From assembly GCA_038254545.1 (NCBI GenBank), contig JBBSGB010000016.1:1-64000 (forward strand): 64,000 bases of DNA. Direction: 5' to 3'. Shown piece after piece: positions 1 through 6,038 of this stretch. The notes under the pieces were generated by a model, which was not told the origin of the DNA, did not search any database, and saw only the letters and a list, made by a program, of their open reading frames with translations. The DNA is from CAHJXF01 sp038254545 (GTDB lineage: Bacteria; Pseudomonadota; Gammaproteobacteria; Burkholderiales; Burkholderiaceae_D). Numbering within the stretch: position 1 is the stretch's first letter; the number at the start of each line of letters is the position of its first letter. A program made the translations under genes and the position numbers.

Positions 1-255
1 AGAACTGATGAACGAACCAAAGCCTACGTGGCAAGGCGAGTCGCTGAAGGACACTCCAAGCTCGAGGCGATTCGCTGCTTGAAACGCTACCTTGCTCGCG
101 AGGTGTTCGTCCTTCTCTCCCGCCGCCGGCGCGAGATCGGCACCGATGGAGCAGTCCTGCGCGAGGGAGTCGATGTCGCATTCATTGCCGCCGACGGAAC
201 AAGAATCGAACGCATCATCGGTTTCTTCGGACCAATCATGAAGGCGTCGACGTGA
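1..255 (+). pseudogene. Chimeric remnant: IS110-type transposase C-terminus joined to a SnoaL-like tail
   Basis: The frame is open from the first base of the window, so the 5' end lies outside it. The first ~40 codons (with AYVARRVAEGHSK and IRCLKRYLAREVF) resemble the C-terminal end of IS110-family transposases. The following ~40 codons (with REGVDVAFIAADG and IIGFFGP) resemble the last strands of a SnoaL/NTF2-like protein. No stop separates the two parts, so this looks like an insertion or deletion junction between unrelated genes, not a functional protein. Family assignments are from memory of motif style. It is the only insertion-sequence trace in this patch. Confidence 0.5.
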
Positions 256-389
256 CGCCTTCAGGCTATGACATTCTCAAGCGCGTGCGGGACAGCCGGT
301 TCGCGACGCTGGACACTTTTGTGTACTCGCCGCTCTGCTTGCTGCTCGCCCTGGGTGTCGCGCTCGTGGCGTTCCAGAATGTCACCTGA
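252..389 (+). CDS. Small single-pass membrane protein (45 aa), hypothetical
   Basis: A GTG start overlaps the preceding TGA as GTGA. The predicted protein is 45 aa: a charged N-terminus (DILKRVRDSRF) followed by a strongly hydrophobic C-terminal stretch (about residues 23-42, with SPLCLLLALGVALVAF). That is compatible with one membrane helix. The stop codon falls inside the first bases of an attC-like arm, which is the arrangement seen at the end of integron cassettes. The family is not recognised, and the ORF could be a relic of a longer gene. Support comes from composition and position only. Confidence 0.4.
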   Translation: MTPSGYDILKRVRDSRFATLDTFVYSPLCLLLALGVALVAFQNVT

Positions 390-420
390 CCTTTCCATCG
401 AGTCACGTTGGGCCTCATGT
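384..420 (+). repeat. Degenerate attC-like half-site
   Basis: It begins ACCTGAC followed by CTTTCCATCGAG. The 16 bases from TGAC to CGAG are identical to the arm of the site at 1674. A CATGT matching the opposite arm follows, but the expected GTTAGAC-type end is replaced by unrelated sequence. The site is therefore read as a decayed or recombined attC. It sits between the stop of the small membrane ORF and the start of the methyltransferase. Confidence 0.45.
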
Positions 421-439
421 AAGCAGCCGGAGAATTCCG

Positions 440-1249
440 ATGACGATGTCTTCGACATTCATTGCGTCTAGCGGCGACGGATACGAGCTGCTGATGGGAC
501 GCTGGAGCCGGCGTCTTGCTGGGCCGTTTCTCGATTTCGTCGGCACCGCGGATGGCGAATGCATTCTCGATGTGGGGTGCGGCACTGGCTCCCTTGCCTT
601 TGCCCTTGCGGAGAAGTGCCAGGTAAAGCAGCTACGCGGCATAGACTTTTCGCCCGCGTACGTTGAGCACTCCAAGCGCCACAATCATGATCCGAGGATC
701 GTGTTCCAGGTTGGCGATGCCTGCGCGATGGACTTTCCCGATCACAGCTTCGACCGCGTCCTTTCGCTGCTCGTACTGCACTTCGTTCCAAGAGCGGATC
801 ACGCCATTGCCGAGATGCGACGCGTCGCCCGGCCGGGCGCCGTGGTCGGGGCGGCCGTTTGGGACGCGCGCGGCGGCCTCGTCGCCAACCGGATGTTCTT
901 CGACACAGCGGCCGCGCTGGATGCCAAGGCGAGCGAGCGCCGGGCAGGTAACTTCACCCGCCCAATGACCCGGCCGGGAGAATTGGCGACCGCATGGCGG
1001 GCCGCGGGTTTCAGCGATGTGGTCGAGACGGCGTTGAGCATCCGCATGGAGTTCGCATCATTCGATGACTATTGGGCCCCCTATCTGGGCAAGGACGGAC
1101 CAAACGCCGAATACATCGCGGCGCTCGGTGATTCCGAACGAACCAGACTTCGTGATGCGGTAAGGCTCGCGTACGTCGATGGGGAAGCCGATGGTCCGCG
1201 GTCGTACGCGGCGGTCGCCTGGGCCGTGAAAGGCATTGCACCCGGGTAA
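440..1249 (+). CDS. Class I SAM-dependent methyltransferase (Methyltransf_11/UbiE-like)
   Basis: 269 aa soluble protein. Motif I LDVGCGTG is at residues 43-50, the acidic end of strand 2 (GIDF) near 67-70, the GDA...DFP segment near 92-100 and the post-motif LLVLHFVP near 110. These are the landmarks of a Rossmann-fold SAM methyltransferase. The substrate cannot be told; small-molecule methylation is usual for this class. CGGAGA lies 6 bases before the ATG. It forms a same-strand pair with the RidA gene 49 bases downstream. Both lie between attC-like sites, so they may travel as one two-gene cassette. Confidence 0.85.
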   Translation: MTMSSTFIASSGDGYELLMGRWSRRLAGPFLDFVGTADGECILDVGCGTGSLAFALAEKCQVKQLRGIDFSPAYVEHSKRHNHDPRIVFQVGDACAMDFPDHSFDRVLSLLVLHFVPRADHAIAEMRRVARPGAVVGAAVWDARGGLVANRMFFDTAAALDAKASERRAGNFTRPMTRPGELATAWRAAGFSDVVETALSIRMEFASFDDYWAPYLGKDGPNAEYIAALGDSERTRLRDAVRLAYVDGEADGPRSYAAVAWAVKGIAPG

Positions 1250-1298
1250 AACAATTTTCGAACACGCAATCATTTAGGTTGACCAGCGGGAGCGACTA

Positions 1299-1679
1299 AT
1301 GGCCAAGGAAATCATCGCGACGGACAGGGCGCCCAAATCGCCCGCGAGCTACAGCCAAGCCGTCAAGGCTGGTGGCCTCGTGTTTGTGTCAGGGCAAGGC
1401 CCTTTCGATTCGAAGAGCGGCGAGCTCGTCGGCGCGACCATTCAAGAACAAACAGCGCAGTGCCTGCGAAACGTCGAAGCCATCCTCATCGCGGCCGGCA
1501 GTTCGCTTGCGCAGGCTGTCAGCGCAACGTTCATCCTCGCGGATGAGGCCGACTTTCCGGGCATGAACGAGGAATGGACGAAGTGGTTTGCCGCTGAACC
1601 GCCAGCACGCCAAGGCGCCAAGTTACCGATCCGGTCAAAAGGCATGCGAGTATCAATTGCTCTCATCGCAGAGGCTTGA
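1299..1679 (+). CDS. RidA/YjgF/Rid family protein
   Basis: 126 aa, the normal length for the trimeric Rid family. Seen are the N-terminal SYSQAV and LVFVSGQGP segments, and the C-terminal PPARQGAKLPI stretch, where Rid proteins carry the arginine that binds the substrate carboxylate. RidA members hydrolyse reactive 2-aminoacrylate-type enamine/imine intermediates released by PLP enzymes; other subfamilies have different substrates, so the exact reaction is open. GGGAG precedes the ATG. The stop TGA lies inside the R''-like box of the attC-like site at 1674, a hallmark of cassette genes. Confidence 0.85.
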   Translation: MAKEIIATDRAPKSPASYSQAVKAGGLVFVSGQGPFDSKSGELVGATIQEQTAQCLRNVEAILIAAGSSLAQAVSATFILADEADFPGMNEEWTKWFAAEPPARQGAKLPIRSKGMRVSIALIAEA

Positions 1680-1746
1680 CCTTTCCATCGAGCGGACATC
1701 CAACCGCGCCCTTCGCCCACCGATAGCTTCATGTCGAACGTCAGGA
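1674..1746 (+). repeat. attC-like recombination site, 73 bp
   Basis: The left box GCTTGAC fits the R'' pattern RYYYAAC except at one base. The right box GTCAGGA is a one-base deviation from GTTRRRY. The inner arms CTTTCCATCGAGCGGAC and CATGTCGAAC can pair with bulged bases, and they are nearly identical to the arms of the site at 35848. The stop codon of the RidA gene lies within the left box. No integrase is visible in the window. Confidence 0.65.
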
Positions 1747-1760
1747 CACAGGGTGACGCG

Positions 1761-1780
1761 GCTTAACTAATTCGTTAGAC
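1761..1780 (+). repeat. Minimal attC end-box pair (remnant)
   Basis: GCTTAAC and GTTAGAC match R'' (allowing one base) and R' exactly, but they are separated by only six bases (TAATTC). Real attC sites are about 55 bp or more. This looks like an attC whose central arms were deleted, 15 bp past the full-length site at 1674. GTTAGAC is the same end box as in the site at 35919. Confidence 0.4.
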
Positions 1781-1798
1781 CAACCACGGAAGGGCGTC

Positions 1799-2839
1799 AT
1801 GAATCTCGCAACTGTTATCGGCGCGGGACTTCTAGCGCTGAGTGCTTGTGGCTCGGCGCCTGCGCAGATGCCAGCCGTGAAGATGGTTCCGTTGGCGGCG
1901 GTAGCCGAAGACGCCGAAGACGTTGCGTGGGCGCAGGCAACAGCAAAGGTGATGCAGTTCACCGATCTCAGAGTTCGCATCGCATTGACGCAACCAAGGA
2001 TCGTTGAGCGCGATGGCAAATGGGTCACGGATGACGACAACGTGCTTGCTATGCTGGTCGATCAGGCGCGAGGTTCGACAGACCCCTTGACGTTGCATTT
2101 GCTCGTGAGGCGGTGCAGGACTCGTCAGCAAGCAGCCGGTGTTTGCAACTCTGCCGACTTTGTCAAACGCTGGATTGACGCGGATACCCAGAACCAGGTT
2201 GCTTGGCTGACGCTAGCCGCCATACAGCGGGAGTCGGGCGATCTGACGGCAGCCCGAGCTACGTTCGAACGTGCCGCCCAGGCATCTGTATGGAGGGATC
2301 AATATCGTCAATTGGCGCAGTCCGTCGTAACGAGCCTGCAGCCTATGGTTCCATCCCGGGGCGAGCTACGCTTGATTCAGAGCGCGTTCGGTATCAGCAG
2401 TCTCGTGCTTCCATTCGACGCCTACCAGCTGATCAATTTCGAATGCAAGGATCCAACGTTGAGAAGCAGCTGTATCAAGATTCTCGACACGGTGTTCCGA
2501 GATTCGGAAACGCTGTCGGGACTTGGCTTTGCGGCGATGGCTGCCAAATATCGCGACCTTCCTCCCGACTCTGCGCAAAGCCGACAGCAGCATTACGAAG
2601 CAGTTACGTGGGGCGTGATGATCGCATTGAAGGAGCCGAATCGCATCATCGATGAGCCGGAGTCTGCTGATGCTGTTGGCATTGCCAACGCTCGAAAGGT
2701 CCTGCTCAAGTCGCTCGATTTAGGTGAGAGAACAATCGGTCTTCAGGCACTTGCGCAAGCGCACCTGTCAGAAGCGGAGGCCGCCAAGTTGCTCCGTGAC
2801 GATCGCGAGGCTCTGCAGAAAACGCTGCGTACGAAATAA
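1799..2839 (+). CDS. Hypothetical lipoprotein with a TPR-like helical segment
   Basis: 346 aa. The N-terminus is a short hydrophobic signal ending in a lipobox LSAC with Cys17, which predicts a lipid-anchored envelope protein. The middle (about residues 125-165, containing WLTLAAIQRESGDLTAARATF) has the residue pattern of a tetratricopeptide hairpin, and the rest is mostly helical. No catalytic motif was seen. It starts 19 bp after the attC-remnant boxes, in the same orientation as the surrounding cassette-like genes. Its length is large for a cassette but not excluded. Function unknown. Confidence 0.65.
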   Translation: MNLATVIGAGLLALSACGSAPAQMPAVKMVPLAAVAEDAEDVAWAQATAKVMQFTDLRVRIALTQPRIVERDGKWVTDDDNVLAMLVDQARGSTDPLTLHLLVRRCRTRQQAAGVCNSADFVKRWIDADTQNQVAWLTLAAIQRESGDLTAARATFERAAQASVWRDQYRQLAQSVVTSLQPMVPSRGELRLIQSAFGISSLVLPFDAYQLINFECKDPTLRSSCIKILDTVFRDSETLSGLGFAAMAAKYRDLPPDSAQSRQQHYEAVTWGVMIALKEPNRIIDEPESADAVGIANARKVLLKSLDLGERTIGLQALAQAHLSEAEAAKLLRDDREALQKTLRTK

Positions 2840-2898
2840 GCGAGACCTGTGATCGGCTAACAGTTCTGCCAAACATTCGACGTCACCGAACCTGCCCA

Positions 2899-3380
2899 AT
2901 GCCCCTCGTCATCCGACCCGCGCGTGCTCAAGAACTGGAACGAGCTGAAGAACTCGTCGTTGCCAGTATCAACGAGCTCACGGAACGTCATGGCTTTGGT
3001 CCGATGGCGAATTTGCGCCCGCCGCATTTTCAATTGTTTTCGTTGCAGGATGATCCTGACGGATTGTGGGTGGCTGAGGCGTCCTCCTTTACGCAAAAGA
3101 TGATTGCGTCGGCTACGCATACGTCAGTGCGGACGGCCATATCGGACCATTGGCGGTCACGCATCCTGCCGCTTGTGGCGATGCATTCCGGACCGCGCTG
3201 AACCTGGCCGCACAGAACGGTTCCCCGCACGTGTCGGCGTTCCTTCCCGGCGTGAACGATACGACTCTGAGCATTGCCGTCGAGCACGGGATGCGCATCA
3301 CGTTTCCGGTGGTGTTCATGTCGACGCGCGCCTTCGGAAATTGGACGCAATATCTGCCTCGCAATCCGGGCTTCCTGTGA
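2899..3380 (+). pseudogene. GNAT N-acetyltransferase remnant with internal deletion and frameshift
   Basis: The first frame (from ATG 2899) gives an N-terminal ~65 aa of acetyltransferase character ending near GLWVAEA. A second frame then resumes near 3099 with DDCVGYAYVSADGHIGPLAV and continues to NWTQYLPRNPGFL at 3380. Both parts look like segments of one longer GNAT protein, but the central acetyl-CoA-binding part is missing and the frame changes near 3085-3100. This is best read as one decayed gene. An assembly deletion is the alternative. Confidence 0.6.
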
Positions 3381-3456
3381 TCGCATGTGATCGCAGATGA
3401 TTCTCACGGGAATGCCCGGCTCTGATGTCATTCGGTAGACGGCACGACTGAGCTCG

Positions 3457-3666
3457 ATGGAGCAGAGAATTGTTGGATACCACCAAGACGACGAGCATCA
3501 TTGGGTCGCCGAGCTCGAGTGTGGTCACGACCAGCACGTGCGCCACAACCCGCCCTGGACAAACCGCCCTTGGGCCGTCTCACCCGAAGGTCGAGCTTCT
3601 GTTCTGGGTCGATCGCTGAATTGCACAAAATGCGATGCTGGATCTCCTCCCGACCTTCCGTCCTGA
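3457..3666 (+). CDS. DUF3565 family small Cys/His-rich protein
   Basis: 69 aa. The diagnostic signature is ELECGHDQHVRHNPPW near residues 19-34 and a second cysteine pair (NCTKC) near the C-terminus. Together these could form a zinc-binding site. This pattern is typical of the DUF3565 family, whose function is unknown. The length matches the family. It sits in the cassette-like region with neighbours in the same direction. Confidence 0.75.
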   Translation: MEQRIVGYHQDDEHHWVAELECGHDQHVRHNPPWTNRPWAVSPEGRASVLGRSLNCTKCDAGSPPDLPS

Positions 3667-3765
3667 GTCAAATCCGGATCATCGAGCGGACATTCTCAGC
3701 GACGCTTCGCGCAAGCGCGCCGCCTGCTGACCGCAATAAATCAGGTCGTCAATGGAGAATCGGGA

Positions 3766-4063
3766 ATGACGCCAGACATGCCTCTTCTTGCAAGCCAGGT
3801 TGTCGTTCAAGTCTGCCTCTTCCTGGTGGCCGCCATCGCGATCGTTGGCGGCTCGCTGCAGATGTATCTCGGCCAGCCTGACACCGCATCGCGGCTGGAC
3901 TGTTCATCGGTTCATGGCTAGTGTGTACCTTTCCGCGGGCGTCATCTGCCTCGGGGCGGCGTTCACCATTCGACAGCACGGCGGCAGCATCGTCTATTGG
4001 AACGAACCGGATGGGCATCAATGGGAAATGCTGACGATCAGCTATGCGCGGCAAGCATCATGA
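3766..4063 (+). pseudogene. Frameshifted DUF4345-like membrane protein
   Basis: From ATG 3766 one frame encodes a hydrophobic helix (CLFLVAAIAIVGGSLQMYLG) and stops at 3921. The adjacent frame continues the same kind of protein with GWTVHRFMASVYLSAGVICLGAAF to the TGA at 4063. The combined pattern (GQP...R.....HRFMA..Y) recalls DUF4345 membrane proteins, but the second half of that family is missing and replaced by a hydrophilic tail. It is read as a gene broken by a frameshift near 3870-3885 and truncated at the 3' end. The stop overlaps the next start as ATGA. Confidence 0.55.
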
Positions 4064-4878
4064 ATCGCGCCGACTCCGACAGGGCGTTCGCTGGCTCGAT
4101 CCCGCAACTCTATGAACAGTACCTGGTGCCCCTCATCTTCGAGCGCTACGCTTCGGATCTCGCCCGTCGAGTTTCTCTGCTTCGACCTGCCCGCGTACTC
4201 GAGATCGCGGCTGGCACGGGCGTGGTCACGCGTCGACTTGCGAATACCCTTTCTTCGTCCACATCGATCGTGGCAACCGACCTCAATCAGCCAATGCTCG
4301 ATCACGCGGCCGCGGTCGGCACGAGTCGCCCCGTCGAGTGGCGCCAAGCCGATGCGATGCAATTGCCGTTTCCCGACGAGGCCTTCGATGTGGTCGCGTG
4401 CCAGTTCGGAGTCATGTTCTTCCCGGACAAATCAAAGGCATTCTCGGAAGCAAGACGTGTGCTGCGCGCCGGGGGCGTCTACATCTTCAATGTCTGGGAT
4501 CGAATCGATCAGAACGAGTTTGCCGACACCGTGACCCAGGCACTCGAAACCCTGTTTCCGATCGACCCGCCGCGCTTCATGGCGCGGGTCCCCCACGGCT
4601 ACCACGACCGTTCGGTCATCGCCGAAGACCTGGTGCGCGGCGGGTTCAGTCGATTGTGTGAGATCACGACCGTGACCGAGCGCAGCCGCGCAGACTCGCC
4701 ACGCATTCCCGCTGTGGCGTATTGCCAGGGGACGCCGCTTCGCAGTGAAATCGAGGCCCGCGATCCTTTGCGCCTGGGCGAGGCCGCCGACATCGCGACC
4801 GCTGCGATCGCGAGCCGTTTCGGTTCGGGCGCGGTGGACGGCCGGATTCAAGCCCTCGTCGTCACGGTCGAACGATAG
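4060..4878 (+). CDS. Class I SAM-dependent methyltransferase
   Basis: 272 aa from ATG 4060, which overlaps the previous stop (ATGA). Motif I LEIAAGTGVV is at residues 47-56, ATDLN follows about 25 residues later, and ADAMQLPFPDEAFD is the usual motif II region; FGVMFFPD follows. This is a UbiE/Methyltransf_11-type enzyme with unknown substrate. It is only loosely similar to the methyltransferase at 440, so it is not a recent duplicate. The frame is open upstream to 3997, but the 4060 start gives the expected N-terminus (a Tyr-rich helix, then motif I). A GNAT gene follows within 5 bases. Confidence 0.85.
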   Translation: MNRADSDRAFAGSIPQLYEQYLVPLIFERYASDLARRVSLLRPARVLEIAAGTGVVTRRLANTLSSSTSIVATDLNQPMLDHAAAVGTSRPVEWRQADAMQLPFPDEAFDVVACQFGVMFFPDKSKAFSEARRVLRAGGVYIFNVWDRIDQNEFADTVTQALETLFPIDPPRFMARVPHGYHDRSVIAEDLVRGGFSRLCEITTVTERSRADSPRIPAVAYCQGTPLRSEIEARDPLRLGEAADIATAAIASRFGSGAVDGRIQALVVTVER

Positions 4879-4882
4879 CGAC

Positions 4883-5398
4883 GTGAATCCGGTCGGGTCG
4901 TCCGGCTCCACGCTCAAGCCAAGAACCGCCGCCCACGCAGAAGAATTGTTTGCCGTTCTTTCGGACCCGGCCCTCTACCAATTCCTGGACGAGGAACCGC
5001 CTGCGTCGGTAGAGGCACTCAGGCAAAAGCTCGCGCGCAGCGAATCCCGCAAATCGCCCGACGGTTCCGAGCACTGGCTCAATTGGGTCGTGCGAGACGA
5101 ATTCCAGCAAGTCGTCGGGTACGTGCAAGCCACCATCCATGCGAACTCGGATGCCAACGTGGCTTATGTCATCGGTACCGCGCACTGGGGACGCGGTCTT
5201 GCATATCGAGCGGTCGAGCAAATGCTTCGCATCGCGGTAGCCGAGTTCGGAGCAAAGAGGTTCCTGCTCCGCTCGGAGCGGGAGAATCATCGCTCCGTAC
5301 GTCTGGCAGAGCGGCTGCGATTCGTCCCGGCATCTGCGGAGTTATCCGCATCAAAGGGGGTCATTGAAAATGAAATTCTTTTGCAGCGCGTGCCATGA
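4883..5398 (+). CDS. GNAT family N-acetyltransferase (RimJ/RimL-like)
   Basis: 171 aa from a GTG start four bases after the preceding stop. The N-terminal part (ELFAVLSDPALYQFLDEEPP) is typical of RimJ/RimL-type GNATs. It is followed by strands around WVVRDEFQQVVGYVQATI and a diverged acetyl-CoA loop region (GTAHWGRGLAYRAVEQM), then the ENHRSVRLAERLRF helix/strand motif. It probably acetylates a small molecule or protein N-terminus; the target is unknown. It is tightly linked to the methyltransferase upstream. A longer frame begins upstream inside that gene, but the GTG start fits spacing and homology style. Confidence 0.75.
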   Translation: MNPVGSSGSTLKPRTAAHAEELFAVLSDPALYQFLDEEPPASVEALRQKLARSESRKSPDGSEHWLNWVVRDEFQQVVGYVQATIHANSDANVAYVIGTAHWGRGLAYRAVEQMLRIAVAEFGAKRFLLRSERENHRSVRLAERLRFVPASAELSASKGVIENEILLQRVP

Positions 5399-5503
5399 CG
5401 CCGGCGCTCGCGGCTTGGCACTTCGTCGAACACCGCCGCCGACTGCGAACGCCGGAGAAACCCTGCGGTCTCTGCATTTCATCCAAATACCAGGAGCTAT
5501 GGC

Positions 5504-5827
5504 ATGTCCACGATTGAAAAAGGTCGAAACGTAGTCACGCTCATCAATGTATTTACCGTCGCGCCGGAGAAGCAGCAAGAGCTCGTGACACTGCTCATCG
5601 ACGCCACGCAGAAAACCATGAAGCACCTGCCTGGATTCGTGCCTGCCAATATTCACCGCAGCCTGGACGGAAAGAGAGTGGTGAACTACGCGCAGTGGGA
5701 AACCAAGGCTGACTTCGAGGCCATGAAAAAAAATCCCGAGGCCGCACCCCACATGCAGTCCGCCGCTGCATTGGCGCAGTTCGATCCGATCCTCTGCGAG
5801 GTGTCCGACGCGGTAAGCGTCGAGTAA
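5504..5827 (+). CDS. Antibiotic biosynthesis monooxygenase (ABM) family protein
   Basis: 107 aa, one dimeric ferredoxin-like ABM domain. LINVFTVAPEKQQELVTLL is the first strand and helix, HLPGFVPANIHRSLDGKRVVNYAQW the core strands, and the protein ends in a short strand. ABM proteins include cofactor-less quinone-forming monooxygenases and haem-degrading enzymes. Nothing here singles out a substrate. AGGAGC lies upstream of the ATG. It is the last gene of the cassette-like stretch; a small perfect hairpin follows 13 bp after the stop. Confidence 0.8.
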   Translation: MSTIEKGRNVVTLINVFTVAPEKQQELVTLLIDATQKTMKHLPGFVPANIHRSLDGKRVVNYAQWETKADFEAMKKNPEAAPHMQSAAALAQFDPILCEVSDAVSVE

Positions 5828-5840
5828 TCGCGGTTGATGG

Positions 5841-5856
5841 GTTCGGACTGCCGAAC
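5841..5856 (+). terminator. Small perfect hairpin after the ABM gene
   Basis: GTTCGG-ACTG-CCGAAC is a 6-bp perfect stem with a four-base loop, 13 bp past the stop at 5827. No T-run follows, so it is only a weak terminator candidate. It marks the end of the left accessory region. Confidence 0.25.
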
Positions 5857-6038
5857 GCACACATCTGCGCATCCGGTGCACGGCGCGTTTCGTCGCATGC
5901 ACCCTGCGCAGCGCCTCCCGGGCACGGCGATTCGGCTAAGATCGCGATCTTTTCATCGGCAACTGGCGCACACGCCATCGCCCTCGATCGAGGTTTGCAT
6001 CGATGGGCAGCTCCGATAATCCAACTCTTTCGAATGCC

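Noticed and set aside
2855..2861. GGCTAAC followed by AGTTC as attC left end
   Set aside because: No matching right box or paired arm within 100 bp; could be chance.
3681..3691. ATCGAGCGGAC identical to the attC-like arm
   Set aside because: An 11-base match alone, with no R boxes or opposite arm nearby, is too little to call a site; it may be a relic.
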